Origin: Massilia sp. CFBP 13721
Lineage (GTDB): Bacteria; Pseudomonadota; Gammaproteobacteria; Burkholderiales; Burkholderiaceae_D
Assembly: GCF_014842025.1 (NCBI RefSeq)
Contig: NZ_JACYUY010000003.1
Span: 212,051 to 276,050 of the forward strand
Length of the DNA: 64,000 bases
Direction of reading: 5' to 3'
Translations under genes and position numbers: made by a program
Notes under the pieces: generated by a model
Told to the model about the DNA's origin: nothing
The model's input: only the letters and a program-made list of their open reading frames with translations
Databases searched by the model: none
In this document: positions 34,476 through 47,199 of the stretch, piece by piece
Layout: each line of letters begins with the position of its first letter
How positions within the stretch are numbered: the stretch's first letter is position 1

Positions 34476-34517
34476 TCGGGCAACCGTCACCGTGAGCCGC
34501 CGCATCCTGCAAAGGAC

Positions 34518-34684
34518 GTAGGGTGGGCGGCTCTACCTTTTCAGTGTGCGGACAGGCGGCATTTGCGCCGCCCACGCGTTCAACCATCGTCTGAAATTTC
34601 GCGACGTATCGTCGGCTGGTTGAACGCGTGGGCGGCGCACGTATTTCGATACCCCGGAGCCGCAGGTGTAGCCGCCCACCCTAC
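34518..34684. repeat. REP pair downstream of the amidase gene
   Basis: The longest pair here (167 bp): GTAGGGTGGGC at the left and GCCCACCCTAC at the right, with inner sides CCCACGCGTTCAACCA and TGGTTGAACGCGTGGG that pair for 16 bp. Both REP loops are longer than usual. It lies between the convergent amidase and secA genes. Confidence 0.85.
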
Positions 34685-34713
34685 GACCATGCGGCCCCAA
34701 TCGACAATAAAAA

Positions 34714-34733
34714 AGGCGCCCCGCAGGGCGCCT
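34714..34733 (-). terminator. Terminator of secA
   Basis: AGGCGCCC (34714-34721) and GGGCGCCT (34726-34733) form an 8-bp perfect stem with a 4-nt loop. Read leftward a run of six T follows. It lies 20 nt beyond the secA stop. A weaker T-rich run on the plus side could also stop transcripts from the amidase side. Confidence 0.88.
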
Positions 34734-34753
34734 CTCTTTTTACAGCTGCCGGC

Positions 34754-37534
<2,781 letters not shown>

Positions 37535-37790
37535 GCTAAGTTTCTTAAAAAGACGCCGCAAAAAGAGCCAGGGATGATATCCAAAAGCGATACCTACTCA
37601 AGACCGACGGTGGCATAAAGCGAATGATTTTATCATGCGATGCGGCCACACTTGGGGATGATAGGCATGATAACAAGTGTCGTGCCTGAAAGAATGTTGC
37701 CAAATTGCCTTGCCCGGGGTGGATTACCACATCCGGCGGGTGGTTATGGTATGTTGCGGCCCTGAAGCCACCTCTTTTTTCCCACCCCCG

Positions 37791-38261
37791 ATGCATATCT
37801 ACGGCACCCGCAACCGCAAGACCTCGTTCGACGTCACGGACTTCCTGCGCTCGAACGACCGCATGGCGAGCCTGCTGCCGGCTGCGCTGCGCATGGCCGA
37901 CCTGCAGCGCGACGTCGGCTTCGCGCTGCCGGCCATCGCCGGCAATTGCGACGTGCTGTCCTTCCAGGACGGCGTGCTGACCCTGGCAGTGCCAAGCTCG
38001 GCCGTCGCGGCGCGCCTGAAGCAAAACCTGCCGAAGCTGCAAAGCACCTTGTTGGCGCGCGGCTGGCAGGTGACGTCGATGCGGCTGAAAGTGCAGGTCA
38101 CGCGCGCCATGCCGGCGCAGGTGGAAATGCGGGTGCTGGAATTGCCGCCGACGGCGGTGGATGCGTTCGAGGAGTTGGGGGACAGTTTGCCGGATACGCC
38201 GCAGAATGCGGCATTGGTGGCGGCGGTGAAACGGTTGGCGGCGAAGCGACGCGGCGGGTAA
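37791..38261 (+). CDS. DUF721 (DciA-like) protein
   Basis: 156-aa protein of the DUF721 family. DciA, a member, loads the replicative helicase DnaB in bacteria that lack DnaC, but only part of this protein resembles it. The N-terminal part (TSFDVTDFLRSNDRMASLLPAALRMADLQRDV) matches the family; the middle VLTLAVPSSAVAARLKQNLPKLQSTLLARGW forms the conserved KH-like core. Position between secA and lpxC is conserved in Burkholderiales. The ATG at 37791 was chosen from the family start; no clear ribosome binding site precedes it. The gene is divergent from secA across 256 bases without another gene. Confidence 0.78.
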   Translation: MHIYGTRNRKTSFDVTDFLRSNDRMASLLPAALRMADLQRDVGFALPAIAGNCDVLSFQDGVLTLAVPSSAVAARLKQNLPKLQSTLLARGWQVTSMRLKVQVTRAMPAQVEMRVLELPPTAVDAFEELGDSLPDTPQNAALVAAVKRLAAKRRGG

Positions 38262-38290
38262 TATTTATTGCCAACGCTGTTCAGATGGTG

Positions 38291-38395
38291 AACGCGTGGG
38301 CTCGGGGAGTCCACCCCTACGGTGCACCACCGCCAGTAGCAAATTCATGGGACCGTTGCGTAACGTAGGGTGGGCTCCCGAGCCCACGCGTTACG
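38291..38395. repeat. REP pair, GTAG ends facing inward
   Basis: The left REP begins with AACGCGTGGGC and closes in CCACCCCTAC near 38321 (one C more than the standard CCACCCTAC). The right REP is GTAGGGTGGGC to CCCACGCGTTAC. The GTAG ends therefore face each other, as at 2521-2605 and unlike the other pairs. It lies between the convergent DUF721 and lpxC genes. Confidence 0.8.
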
Positions 38396-38426
38396 GTGCT
38401 CGAACATCGGCACCGTATCTACATCG

Positions 38427-39362
38427 TCACGTCTGCGCCCACTCCTGCTGCATCTGTTTTACGTACGACGCCGGCGCACCTTCGGCTCCATCGAAGGACA
38501 CGATCTCGTACGCGTCCGGCCGCGCCAACAAGGCGCGCAGCAGGTCGTTGTTGAGCGCGTGGCCGGATTTATGCGCCTCGTAGGCCGCCAGCAGCGGATG
38601 CCCGACCAGGTACAAGTCGCCGATTGCATCGAGGATCTTGTGGCGCACGAATTCGTCGTCGTAGCGCAGGCCGTCCGCGTTCAGGATGCGGTACTCGTCC
38701 ATCACGATCGCGTTTTCCAGCGAGCCGCCGCGCGCCAGGCCCATGCCGCGCAGGCTTTCGACGTCCTGCATGAAGCCGAAGGTACGCGCACGCGCCACGT
38801 CGTGCACATAGGACACGTGGGCGAAATCGACCGTGGCGTTCTGCATCGTGCCATCCACCGCCGGGTGATTGAATTCAATGAAGAAATCGAGCTTGAAGCC
38901 GTCGTGCGGTTTCAACCGTGCCCACTTCTCGTTGTTGCCCGTACCCTGGCGCACTTCGACTTCCTTCAGCACGCGAATGAATTTCTTCGGCGCAGCCTGG
39001 TCCTGCACGCCCGCTTGCTGCAGCAGGAACACGAAGGAAGACGCCGAGCCATCCATGATCGGGATTTCCTCGGCCGTGACCTCGATATACAGGTTGTCGA
39101 TGCCGAGGCCGGCGCAGGCCGACATCAGGTGTTCGACGGTCGAGACGCGCGCGTTGTCCTTGATCAGCACCGAGGCCATGCGCGTATCGCCGACGACGTC
39201 GGCGCTGGACGGGAATTCGACGACCGGATCGAGGTCGACGCGGCGGAACACGATGCCGGTATCGACTGCCGCCGGGCGCAGCGTCAGTTCGACCTTGCGG
39301 CCCGAGTGCAGCCCGACGCCGGTCGTGCGCACGAGTTCTTTGATGGTTCGTTGTTTGAGCAT
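38427..39362 (-). CDS. lpxC: UDP-3-O-acyl-N-acetylglucosamine deacetylase
   Basis: 311-aa zinc enzyme for the committed step of lipid A synthesis. The start [23 protein letters not shown] is typical. Zinc His is in [17 protein letters not shown], and the C-terminal ligands lie in [29 protein letters not shown]. The intermediate [14 protein letters not shown] motif is present. Length is normal. It is the first cell-envelope gene beyond ftsZ, after the transporter and peroxiredoxin, as in relatives. Confidence 0.96.
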   Translation of the reverse strand: MLKQRTIKELVRTTGVGLHSGRKVELTLRPAAVDTGIVFRRVDLDPVVEFPSSADVVGDTRMASVLIKDNARVSTVEHLMSACAGLGIDNLYIEVTAEEIPIMDGSASSFVFLLQQAGVQDQAAPKKFIRVLKEVEVRQGTGNNEKWARLKPHDGFKLDFFIEFNHPAVDGTMQNATVDFAHVSYVHDVARARTFGFMQDVESLRGMGLARGGSLENAIVMDEYRILNADGLRYDDEFVRHKILDAIGDLYLVGHPLLAAYEAHKSGHALNNDLLRALLARPDAYEIVSFDGAEGAPASYVKQMQQEWAQT

Positions 39363-39423
39363 GGACCGATTATATCGCTGCTGGAAAATCGCTGCCGGAC
39401 TCGACCCTTGCAGCTCGGCAATA

Positions 39424-40305
39424 TCAAGGATGCTCGCTGTCCACGTGCTCTTTTTCGTGCCGGATCAGGTAGATGCCGCTGCCGATGATGATCGCCGCGC
39501 CGATCAGCGTGTACTGGTCGGGCAGCGTTTGCCACAGCAGCCAGTCAATCGCCACGCCCCAGGCCAGCGCCGAGTATTCGAAGGGCGCGACCACCGAGGC
39601 TTCGCCGTGGCTGAAGGCTTCGGTGATCGCCAGCTGGCCGAAGAAGCCGCTGATCGCCAGGCCGAGCAATAGCCAGGCGTGGGCTGGGTCGAGCGCCACC
39701 CAGTTGGGCGCTGCCAGCGTGGTGGCGCCGATCGCCATCAGGAGCATCAGCCAGAACATCATCTGGCGCGTGCTGTCCGTGCGCGCCTGGACCCGCGCCG
39801 CGATCGCCGACACCGCGTAGCAGACGGCCGAGGCCAGGATCGCCAGCCCGCCCAAGGTCAGCATGCCCTCGCCTTCCGGGCGCAGCACGACCAGCACGCC
39901 CAGCAGGCCGACAAAGATCGCGATCCAGCGCGCCAGGTTGACGGTCTCTTTCAGGAAGAACACCGACATCGCCGTGATCAGCGCCGGCGCGATGAAGAAA
40001 ATCGAATACACTTCGGCCAGGCTCAACTGCTTCAGCCCGTAGGCGAACAGCGCCAGCATGCCGATGCCGAGCGCGCCGCGCAGCAGGTGCAGGCCGGGGC
40101 GCACCTGCAGCATGGTCGCGAAGCCGCCGCGCCAGGCGACGTAGGCGCACACCAGCGGCAAGGAAGACAGCGCGCGCAGCGACGCCACCTGCATTGCCGG
40201 ATAATGCGCGGCGAGCAGTTTCATGGCCGTGTCCATTAGCGAAAACATGAGGACGGCGATCAGCATCGCGTAGATGCTGCGCAGGTTGCCGCTGGCGCCC
40301 CTCAT
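39424..40305 (-). CDS. EamA/DMT-family transporter
   Basis: 293-aa inner-membrane protein with ten hydrophobic segments arranged as two EamA repeats (about 8-140 and 155-285). The first repeat contains [19 protein letters not shown], the second [19 protein letters not shown], both common in drug/metabolite exporters of the RhaT/YdcZ type. The substrate is not deducible. It reads leftward in the same direction as lpxC, 61 nt upstream of it, and may share a transcript. Confidence 0.85.
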   Translation of the reverse strand: MRGASGNLRSIYAMLIAVLMFSLMDTAMKLLAAHYPAMQVASLRALSSLPLVCAYVAWRGGFATMLQVRPGLHLLRGALGIGMLALFAYGLKQLSLAEVYSIFFIAPALITAMSVFFLKETVNLARWIAIFVGLLGVLVVLRPEGEGMLTLGGLAILASAVCYAVSAIAARVQARTDSTRQMMFWLMLLMAIGATTLAAPNWVALDPAHAWLLLGLAISGFFGQLAITEAFSHGEASVVAPFEYSALAWGVAIDWLLWQTLPDQYTLIGAAIIIGSGIYLIRHEKEHVDSEHP

Positions 40306-40363
40306 GGGTACTCCTTTCGGCTGTCAAGCTGGGATTCGGTATGCATGGAAGTACAGAAGAAAA

Positions 40364-40383
40364 AACGGCGCCGCAGCGCCGTT
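40364..40383 (-). terminator. Terminator of the peroxiredoxin gene
   Basis: AACGGCGC (40364-40371) and GCGCCGTT (40376-40383) form an 8-bp stem with the loop CGCA. Read leftward six T residues follow. It lies 20 nt after the stop codon. Confidence 0.88.
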
Positions 40384-40402
40384 CGTTTAAAGCAGGCTGC
40401 GA

Positions 40403-40906
40403 TCAGCCCAGTTGCGACAGCATCGTTTCGGCGCTCGAGACGTCGAATCCGCCCTGCTCCACGTTCAGCTGCGTGACGACGCCGTCTTCGACGAGCATCG
40501 AGTAGCGCTGCGAGCGCGTGCCCATGCCGTGCTTGGAGAAATCGGCGTCCAGGCCCAGCGCTTGCGAGAATGCGGCATTCCCGTCGGCCATCATGCGCAC
40601 GATGCCGGTCGATTTCTGGTCGCGGCCCCAGGCGCCCATGACAAAGGCGTCGTTGACCGAGATGCACCAGATTTCGCCGATGCCCTTGGCCTTCAGGGCG
40701 TCGGCGTTCTGGACATAGCCCGGCACGTGCTTGGCCGAGCAGGTCGGCGTGAATGCGCCCGGCAGGCCGAAGATCGCGATCTTCTTGCCCTTCGCCAGTT
40801 CGCTGACCTGGAAGGTATTTGGGCCGAGCGCGCAGCCTTCGGTTTCGGTCTCGATGAATTCGGCCAGGGTGCCTTCCGGCAGGCGGTCGCCAATCTTGAT
40901 GGTCAT
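40403..40906 (-). CDS. Peroxiredoxin, Prx5/AhpE-like
   Basis: 167-aa thiol peroxidase that reduces hydrogen peroxide and organic peroxides using a glutaredoxin- or thioredoxin-linked partner. The peroxidatic site is PxxxTxxC with Cys56 (FGLPGAFTPTC, followed by SAKHVPGY). SVNDAFVMGAWG is the Prx5 signature. The ATG at 40906 was chosen because it begins MTIKIGDRLPEGTL as in relatives; an in-frame stretch upstream contains REP sequence and is non-coding. Prx5 genes next to ftsZ and lpxC are common in this group. Confidence 0.93.
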   Translation of the reverse strand: MTIKIGDRLPEGTLAEFIETETEGCALGPNTFQVSELAKGKKIAIFGLPGAFTPTCSAKHVPGYVQNADALKAKGIGEIWCISVNDAFVMGAWGRDQKSTGIVRMMADGNAAFSQALGLDADFSKHGMGTRSQRYSMLVEDGVVTQLNVEQGGFDVSSAETMLSQLG

Positions 40907-41067
40907 GCAGTCGTCCTCAGGTGTTGTTTTGGAAACCCCGTCAGTATGCCTGATGCGGCGCAGGCTTGCACAGGATGGACCATGTTCGCTCCAACCATCA
41001 GCCCTACCGACCGAGATGCCGCGATCGAGGTGCCGAGCGGGACACACTAGTGCGCAGACCACGAATC

Positions 41068-41169
41068 GTAGGGTGGGCTCCGCCCACGGCCGTACGTGTG
41101 CATGCCGCAACGCTCGCGAGTACGGTTCGATATGCGTGCGTGGCACCGCGTGGGCCGAGCCCACCCTAC
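41068..41169. repeat. REP pair 1 between ftsZ and the peroxiredoxin gene
   Basis: 102 bp. GTAGGGTGGGCTCCGCCCAC forms the left REP; the right REP ends GCCCACCCTAC. The GTAG ends are outward. The inner parts (CGTACGTGTGCATGCCGC and the facing strand) pair only partly, so this pair is older or more divergent. Confidence 0.8.
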
Positions 41170-41227
41170 GGACTGATCCGGCGTATGCCTGCACAGGACG
41201 GGCGATGTTGGCCCGGACCATAAACCC

Positions 41228-41339
41228 GTAGGGTGGACGGGTTTCCCGTCCACGCGGTGATTGTTGGCGACGCGATCATCCGGCACGAGAGTGGAGCCGG
41301 TAGCGATCACCGCGTGGACGGCGGAGCCGTCCACCCTAC
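41228..41339. repeat. REP pair 2 between ftsZ and the peroxiredoxin gene
   Basis: 112 bp, outward GTAG. Left REP GTAG with the stem GTGGACGGG/CCCGTCCAC, right REP GTGGACGGC/GCCGTCCAC; the inner sides CCACGCGGTGAT and ATCACCGCGTGG pair. The two REP stems are base-for-base the same as those of the pair inserted in xdhC, so the two elements are close relatives. Confidence 0.88.
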
Positions 41340-41361
41340 GGATAGCGCCGACCCATGAAAA

Positions 41362-41397
41362 AAACCGGGACCGAAGCCGCAGCCCCGATCCCGGTTT
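41362..41397 (-). terminator. Terminator of the dcw cluster after ftsZ
   Basis: AAACCGGGA (41362-41370) and TCCCGGTTT (41389-41397) pair across an 18-nt loop. Read leftward a T-rich run (TTTTTTTC on the minus strand) follows. It lies 20 nt after the ftsZ stop. Long loop, so efficiency may be moderate. Confidence 0.75.
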
Positions 41398-41417
41398 TTC
41401 GCTAAACCGTATAAAAC

Positions 41418-42617
41418 TTAGTCGGCTTGCTTGCGCAGGAACGCCGGGATGTCGTAGGTCTCGACACCGTTGCGCTGCATGGCTTGCACCTGCTCCGATG
41501 CCTGCTCGCGGCGCCAGACGGCCGGCTGCTTCATGCCGACGTCGTTGCCGGTGGTGGCGGCGTGGCCCATGTGGACGCCGGCGGGAACCGCCGCGGTGCC
41601 GGCCATCATCGGCGCGTTGTAGGTACCCGTGCGCAGCACCTGCTGCGGCTGCACCAGCTGCATCTTCTGCGCCTTGCCCAGGCCGGTCGCGACCACGGTC
41701 ACGCGGATCTCGTCGCCCATCGCGTCGTCGTAGGCGATGCCTTGCGCAATCGATGCGTCGGGAGCGGCAAAAGCGCGCACGGCGGCCATGACTTCCTTGA
41801 TCTCTTTACCCTTCAGGCCGCGGCTGGCGGTGACGTTGACCAGCACGCCCTTGGCGCCCGACAGGTCGATACCGTCGAGCAGCGGCGACGCGACGGCCTG
41901 TTCGGCGGCCAGGCGCGCGCGGTCCACGCCCGAGGCGGTCGCGGTGCCCATCATGGCCTTGCCCTGCTCGCTCATGATCGTCTTGACGTCGTTGAAGTCG
42001 ACGTTGATGTGGCCCGGCACGTTGATGATCTCGGCGATACCGGCAACGGCGTTGTTCAGGACGTCGTCGGCGTGCTTCATCCAGTCGAGCATCGATTCGT
42101 CTTCGTAGATGTCTTCGAGCTTTTCGTTGAGGATGATGATCAGCGAGTCGACGTGCTTCGACAGCTCTTCCAAGCCGGCTTCGGCCACGTCCATGCACTT
42201 CTTGCCTTCGTACGAGAATGGCTTGGAGACCACGGCGACCGTCAGCGCCCCCATCGTCTTGGCCACTTCGGCCACGATCGGTGCGGCGCCGGTGCCGGTG
42301 CCGCCGCCCATGCCGGCGGCGATGAAGACCATGTGCGCGCCGCGCAGCGAGTCTTCGATGCGGCTACGGGTCTGCTCGGCCAGCTGGCGGCCGACTTCCG
42401 GACGCATGCCGGCGCCGAGGCCCGATTCGCCGATCTGGATGATATTGTCCGCACTCGATACCGCAAGCGCCTGGGCATCGGTGTTGGCGGCGATGAACTC
42501 GACGCCGGACACGCCTTTGTTGATCATGTGCTGCACCGCGTTGCCGCCTGCACCACCCACGCCGACGACCTTGATCACCGTTCCCAGTGCTGCGTTATCG
42601 ACCATATCGAACTCCAT
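41418..42617 (-). CDS. ftsZ: Cell division protein FtsZ
   Basis: 399-aa tubulin homologue that forms the Z ring. The tubulin signature GGGTGTG is at 104-110, with GGAGGNAV near 21-28 and the T7 loop DFNDVKTIM around 210. The C-terminal peptide DIPAFLRKQAD, which binds FtsA and ZipA-type partners, is intact. The ATG at 42617 was chosen because GGAG precedes it by 8 nt and it gives the family start. It is separated from ftsA by 147 bases, room for an own promoter, whereas the other dcw genes nearly all touch. Confidence 0.98.
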   Translation of the reverse strand: MEFDMVDNAALGTVIKVVGVGGAGGNAVQHMINKGVSGVEFIAANTDAQALAVSSADNIIQIGESGLGAGMRPEVGRQLAEQTRSRIEDSLRGAHMVFIAAGMGGGTGTGAAPIVAEVAKTMGALTVAVVSKPFSYEGKKCMDVAEAGLEELSKHVDSLIIILNEKLEDIYEDESMLDWMKHADDVLNNAVAGIAEIINVPGHINVDFNDVKTIMSEQGKAMMGTATASGVDRARLAAEQAVASPLLDGIDLSGAKGVLVNVTASRGLKGKEIKEVMAAVRAFAAPDASIAQGIAYDDAMGDEIRVTVVATGLGKAQKMQLVQPQQVLRTGTYNAPMMAGTAAVPAGVHMGHAATTGNDVGMKQPAVWRREQASEQVQAMQRNGVETYDIPAFLRKQAD

Positions 42618-42705
42618 GATGTGACTCCTAATTTTCAAATTGCACTATCCATGCACCAAACCTCACAAGGTTATCAGGCCTGGCGCTTAGATACTGCTAA
42701 GTATT

Positions 42706-42735
42706 TATAAAAAATTGTGTTTTGTACCGAATCAA
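42706..42735 (-). promoter_or_regulatory. Candidate ftsZ promoter
   Basis: Minus-strand TTGATT (42730-42735) and TTTATA (42706-42711), 18 bp apart, in the only AT-rich gap of the ftsQAZ part. Extra ftsZ promoters are common, but this one is only a sequence match. Confidence 0.35.
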
Positions 42736-42764
42736 AGACGTTTATTGAACGCGCTCGTTGCTAC

Positions 42765-43997
42765 TCAGAAATTCCCTAAGAACCATTCCTTCATTCGCTG
42801 CCAGACTGCCTTTACCGAGCCATCCTGACGCGTCACGATATGGCCCCGCAAATACTGCTTTTTCGCTTCCATCAACAGGCCGAGCACGGTCGCGTAGCGC
42901 GGGCTGCGCACCACGTCGGCCAGCTGGCCGCGATAATCCGGCGTCCCCAACCTCGTCGGTTTCAGGAACATGTCTTCGGCCATCTCGATCATCCCCGGCA
43001 TCATCGAGGTGCCGCCGGTCAGCACGATGCCCGACGACAGCACGCCTTCGTAGCCGGACTCGCGCACCACCTGGTGCACCATCGCGAACAGCTCTTCCAC
43101 GCGCGGCTCGATGACGGCGGCCAGCGACTGGCGCGACAATGCGCGCGGACCGCGGTCGCCCAGGCCCGGCACTTCCAGCGTCTCGCCCGGATCGGCCAGC
43201 ACTTGCTTGGCCACGCCGTAGCGCAGCTTGATTTCCTCGGCTTCGCCGGTGGGCGTGCGCAGCGCCATCGCGATGTCGCTGGTGATCTGGTCGCCGGCGA
43301 TCGGGATCACCGCCGTGTGGCGGATCGCGCCGTCCGAGAACACCGCGATGTCGGTGGTGCCGCCGCCGATGTCGATGATGACGACGCCGAGTTCCTTTTC
43401 GTCGTTGGTCAGCACCGCGTCGGCCGAGGCCATCGGCTGCAGGATCAGGTCCGACACTTCGAGGCCGCAGCGGCGCACGCACTTGACGATGTTCTGCACC
43501 GCAGACACCGCGCCGGTGACGATGTGCACGCGCACTTCCAGGCGGATGCCGCTCATGCCGATCGGCTCGCGCACGTCTTCCTGGTTGTCGACGATGAACT
43601 CCTGCGGCACCGTGTGCAGCAACTGCTGGTCGGTCGGGATGTTGACCGCCTTGGCCGTCTCGATCACGCGCGCGACGTCGGTGGCGGTGACTTCCTTGTC
43701 CTTGATCGCGACCATGCCGCTCGAGTTGAAGGAGCGGATATGGCTGCCGGCGATGCCCGCATAGACATTCCGGATCTTGCAGTCGGCCATCAGCTCGGCC
43801 TCCTCGAGCGCGCGCTGGATCGACTCGACGGTGGCCTCGATGTTGACCACAACGCCCTTCTTCAATCCCTTCGACTCGTGCTGACCGAGGCCGATCACCT
43901 CGTGGCGTCCGTCGGACATCACTTCGGCCACCACCGCCACCACCTTCGAGGTGCCGATGTCGAGGCCGACGATCAGGTTTTTCGCGTCTTTTGTCAT
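42765..43997 (-). CDS. ftsA: Cell division protein FtsA
   Basis: 410-aa actin-fold protein that tethers FtsZ to the membrane. Nucleotide motifs GLDIGTSKV near residue 10, VIIDIGGGTTDIAVF near 205 and GIVLTGGTSMMPG near 335 are present. The C-terminal amphipathic helix (VWQRMKEWFLGNF), the membrane anchor, is intact. It lies 11 nt after ftsQ. Confidence 0.97.
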   Translation of the reverse strand: MTKDAKNLIVGLDIGTSKVVAVVAEVMSDGRHEVIGLGQHESKGLKKGVVVNIEATVESIQRALEEAELMADCKIRNVYAGIAGSHIRSFNSSGMVAIKDKEVTATDVARVIETAKAVNIPTDQQLLHTVPQEFIVDNQEDVREPIGMSGIRLEVRVHIVTGAVSAVQNIVKCVRRCGLEVSDLILQPMASADAVLTNDEKELGVVIIDIGGGTTDIAVFSDGAIRHTAVIPIAGDQITSDIAMALRTPTGEAEEIKLRYGVAKQVLADPGETLEVPGLGDRGPRALSRQSLAAVIEPRVEELFAMVHQVVRESGYEGVLSSGIVLTGGTSMMPGMIEMAEDMFLKPTRLGTPDYRGQLADVVRSPRYATVLGLLMEAKKQYLRGHIVTRQDGSVKAVWQRMKEWFLGNF

Positions 43998-44008
43998 TGC
44001 TCGCCTGC

Positions 44009-44836
44009 TTAGATGTTCTTTGTTGTTTTGTTAGTCGGAGTTTTGGTTTTCTTCTTTGCCGCCGCCTTCACAGGCTTGGTGGCGTCCGCCGGCACACTCA
44101 AGGCCGCGGAAGACAGCGCCAGTCCGTTCGGATAGCGCATGTCGATCGTATCGATGCGGCCTTCCTGCAGCCGGGCGACCAGCTGTGGGTAGACCCCGAC
44201 CAGGCGCTGCACGCGCGCCTTGACCGAATGTTTGTCGTGCTCGCGGCCGAGCTCCACGCTCATGCCGTTGTCCAGCTTGACGGTCCAGGCATAGCGCGAG
44301 GACAGCAGCAATTCCTGCGGCACCAGCTTCACCGGCGCGAACCACGAACGCAATTCCGAGAAGCGCGCCAAGACGTCCTTTTCGCTGCCGGCCGGACCGA
44401 CAAAGGCCGGCAGCTCGTGGTCGTCGTCGGCCTCGGCCAGGTTGGCGGTGAAGACATCGCCCTTCACCGACAGCAGGCGTCCTTCATTCCAGGTACCGAG
44501 CGCTTCGTGCTCTTCCACTTCCACGATCAGGCCGTTGGGCCACTCGCGCCGCACCGTTGCGCGGCGCACCCAGGGCACCGCCTCGAAGGTGCTGCGCACC
44601 TGCTCCAGGTCGGTGGTGAAGAAGTTACCGCGGATCTTGCCCAATACGCTGTTCCGTACGGTCAGTTCGTTCACGTGCTTGAGGTCGATGCGGTAGATGC
44701 TCTCGATGCGCACTTCGCGCAAGGTGAACATCGGCCGCTGCGACAGCCACCACACGCCCGACGCAATACCGGCGAGCAGCGTCGCCGCCAGCAGTGTGCT
44801 GGCGGTGGCGTTGAGGGCGCGTGCGTCATGCCACAT
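44009..44836 (-). CDS. ftsQ: Cell division protein FtsQ
   Basis: 275-aa bitopic divisome protein. A short cytoplasmic part is followed by TM helix about 13-33 (STLLAATLLAGIASGVWWL), the POTRA domain (about 36-105, starting FTLREVRIESIYRIDLKHV) and the beta domain with VRREWPNGLIVEVEEHEALGTW. The tail is rich in Lys/Thr, longer than in E. coli. Starts 3 nt after ddlB. Confidence 0.95.
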   Translation of the reverse strand: MWHDARALNATASTLLAATLLAGIASGVWWLSQRPMFTLREVRIESIYRIDLKHVNELTVRNSVLGKIRGNFFTTDLEQVRSTFEAVPWVRRATVRREWPNGLIVEVEEHEALGTWNEGRLLSVKGDVFTANLAEADDDHELPAFVGPAGSEKDVLARFSELRSWFAPVKLVPQELLLSSRYAWTVKLDNGMSVELGREHDKHSVKARVQRLVGVYPQLVARLQEGRIDTIDMRYPNGLALSSAALSVPADATKPVKAAAKKKTKTPTNKTTKNI

Positions 44837-44839
44837 AGG

Positions 44840-45796
44840 TCAGCCTTGTGCCTTCACCATCTTGCAGCGCGCCGAACGCAGGATCTCGACGCACAATTCC
44901 TCGTAGCTGATGCCTTCGGCGCGCGCCGCCATCGGCACCAGCGAGTGGCTGGTCATGCCGGGCGAGGTATTCACCTCGAGCAGGAACGGGCGCATGTCGC
45001 GCTCGCGCACCAGCACGTCGACCCTTCCCCAACCTTCGCAGCCGAGCGCGCGGTAGGCGTCGACCGCGTGCTTCTGGATCGCGGCCGTCAGCTCGGCCGG
45101 CAAGTCCGCCGGGCAGTGGTACTGGGTGTCGTCCGAGAAGTATTTGTTCTGGTAGTCGTAATTGCCTTGCGGGGCCACGATCTCGACGATCGGCAGCGCG
45201 CGCGCACCCTTGCCGCTGCCGAGCACGGCGACCGTGAACTCGCGGCCGGTGACGAATTCCTCGGCCAGGATGACTTCGTCGAAACCGGCGGCCAGCGCGA
45301 CGGCCGCTTCGAACTCTTCGGCCTGTTCCACCTTGGTGATGCCGATGGTCGAGCCCTCGAGCGGCGGCTTGACGATCAATGGCAGGCCGAGTTCGGCCAC
45401 GATGGCGTCGAGGTCGTCGCCCGGCGTGACGGTGGCGTAGCGCGGGGTCGGGATATTTTTCGAGAGCCAGATGATCTTGGTGGTGATCTTGTCCATGCCG
45501 ACCGACGAGGCCATGACGCCGCTGCCGGTGTACGGAATGCCGAGCTGCTCGAGGGCGCCCTGCAAGCTGCCGTCTTCGCCATAGCGGCCGTGCAGCGCGA
45601 TGAAGACGCAATCGAATTCTTCGGCCGCCAGCTCGGCCAGCGAGCGTTCGGCCGGATCGAAGCCATGGGCGTCGATGCCGCGGCTCTGAAGGGCTTGCAG
45701 CACGCCGCTGCCGGACATGATGGAAACGTCGCGCTCGGCCGAACGGCCGCCGAACAGCACGCCGACCTTGCCGAAATTGGTAATGGTGTCGCTCAC
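44840..45796 (-). CDS. ddlB: D-alanine-D-alanine ligase
   Basis: 318-aa ATP-grasp ligase that makes the D-Ala-D-Ala dipeptide for MurF. Motifs: [18 protein letters not shown] at the start, [33 protein letters not shown] and [16 protein letters not shown] (here [16 protein letters not shown]). Overlaps murC by 4 nt, so its translation depends on murC. Confidence 0.97.
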   Translation of the reverse strand: MSDTITNFGKVGVLFGGRSAERDVSIMSGSGVLQALQSRGIDAHGFDPAERSLAELAAEEFDCVFIALHGRYGEDGSLQGALEQLGIPYTGSGVMASSVGMDKITTKIIWLSKNIPTPRYATVTPGDDLDAIVAELGLPLIVKPPLEGSTIGITKVEQAEEFEAAVALAAGFDEVILAEEFVTGREFTVAVLGSGKGARALPIVEIVAPQGNYDYQNKYFSDDTQYHCPADLPAELTAAIQKHAVDAYRALGCEGWGRVDVLVRERDMRPFLLEVNTSPGMTSHSLVPMAARAEGISYEELCVEILRSARCKMVKAQG

Positions 45797-47199
45797 GATG
45801 CTACCTTTTGAGAAGTCTGTTGCTCAGTTAATTGACCTGGAACGCCGCTGATCGAACCGGCGCCCATGGTCAGCACGACGTCGCCGTCCTTGACTGCCTG
45901 CAGGATCGCGGCCGGCATCTCGGCGATCGTTTCCACGAAAATCGGTTCGATCTTGCCGCCGGCGCGCAGCGAACGCGCCAGTGCGCGGCCGTCGGCGGCG
46001 ACGATCGGCGCTTCGCCGGCCGGATAGACTTCGGCCAGCAGCAGCACGTCGGGCGCCGCCAGCACCTTGACGAAGTCTTCGAACAGGTCGCGCGTGCGGC
46101 TGTAGCGGTGCGGCTGGAAGGCCAGCACCAGGCGCCGGCCCGGGTACGCGGCGCGCGCCGCCGCCAGCGTCACCTCGGTCTCGACCGGGTGATGGCCGAA
46201 GTCGTCGACCAGCGTAAAGCTGCCGCCGCCCGCGATCGCCACCTCGCCGTAGCGCGTGAAACGGCGGCCGACGCCGCGGAATTCCAGCAGGCCCTGGGCG
46301 GTGGCCGCGTCGTCGATGCCGATCTCGCGCGCGATCGCAATCGCCGAGCAGGCGTTCAGGACGTTGTGCATGCCGGGCTGGTTGAGCACGAACTTGGTGT
46401 CCGGGTAGCCGTCCTGGCGCACCGTGAAGTGCATGTGCACGCCGTCGGCATAGGCGTCCAGCGCGCGCACTTGCGCGTCTTCCGCGAAGCCGTAGGTGGT
46501 GACCGGCTTGGTTACCTGCGGCAGGATCGAGCGCACGTGCTTGTCGTCGATGCACAGCATCACGCGGCCGTAGAACGGCAGGCGGTGCGTGAAATTGACG
46601 AACGCCGACTTGAGCTTCTCGAAATCGTGCTCGTAGGTTTCCATGTGGTCGGCGTCGATGTTGGTGATCACCTCGATCATCGGCGTCAGGTTCAGGAACG
46701 AGGCGTCCGATTCGTCGGCTTCGGCCACGATGTAGTCGCCCGTGCCCAGCTTCGCATTCGCGCCGGCGCTGTTCAATTTGCCGCCGATGACGAAGGTCGG
46801 GTCGAGCCCGCCCTGGGCCAGCACCGACGCCACCAGGCTGGTGGTGGTGGTCTTGCCGTGGGTGCCGGCGATCGCGATGCCGCGTTTCAGGCGCATCAAT
46901 TCGCCCAACATGATTGCGCGCGGCACCACCGGGATCTGCGCGCTGCGCGCGGCCATCACTTCCGGGTTCGCTTCGTTGACGGCGGTCGAGGTGACCACCG
47001 CGTCGGCGCCGAGGATGTTGTCGGCATGGTGGCCGAGATAGACGCGCGCGCCCAGGTCCTTTAACCGATGGCTGGCCGCGTTGCTGCCCAGGTCCGAACC
47101 CGAGACTTTATAGCCGAGGTTGAGCAGCACCTCGGCGATGCCGCTCATGCCGCTGCCGCCGATGCCGACGAAGTGAATATGCTTGATCTTGTGTTTCAT
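45793..47199 (-). CDS. murC: UDP-N-acetylmuramate-L-alanine ligase
   Basis: 468-aa Mur ligase that adds L-Ala to UDP-MurNAc. The ATP loop is GTHGKTT at 112-118. The start [19 protein letters not shown] is the MurC N-terminal Rossmann motif, and [16 protein letters not shown] is a MurC marker in the C-domain. Overlaps murG and ddlB by 4 nt each. Confidence 0.97.
   Translation of the reverse strand: MKHKIKHIHFVGIGGSGMSGIAEVLLNLGYKVSGSDLGSNAASHRLKDLGARVYLGHHADNILGADAVVTSTAVNEANPEVMAARSAQIPVVPRAIMLGELMRLKRGIAIAGTHGKTTTTSLVASVLAQGGLDPTFVIGGKLNSAGANAKLGTGDYIVAEADESDASFLNLTPMIEVITNIDADHMETYEHDFEKLKSAFVNFTHRLPFYGRVMLCIDDKHVRSILPQVTKPVTTYGFAEDAQVRALDAYADGVHMHFTVRQDGYPDTKFVLNQPGMHNVLNACSAIAIAREIGIDDAATAQGLLEFRGVGRRFTRYGEVAIAGGGSFTLVDDFGHHPVETEVTLAAARAAYPGRRLVLAFQPHRYSRTRDLFEDFVKVLAAPDVLLLAEVYPAGEAPIVAADGRALARSLRAGGKIEPIFVETIAEMPAAILQAVKDGDVVLTMGAGSISGVPGQLTEQQTSQKVAS

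Larger units (their letters stand above)
40907..41417. other. Gap with two REP pairs and the ftsZ terminator
   Basis: 511 bases between the peroxiredoxin start and the ftsZ stop. It holds the peroxiredoxin promoter region, two separate REP pairs 58 bp apart, and the ftsZ terminator, each listed separately. Nothing else was recognised. Confidence 0.7.

Noticed and set aside
40907..41221. Longer peroxiredoxin with about 105 extra residues
   Set aside because: The extension reads through a REP pair and has no family counterpart.
41228..41339. REP pairs as CRISPR units
   Set aside because: They are inverted pairs at scattered places, not direct repeats with regular spacers.
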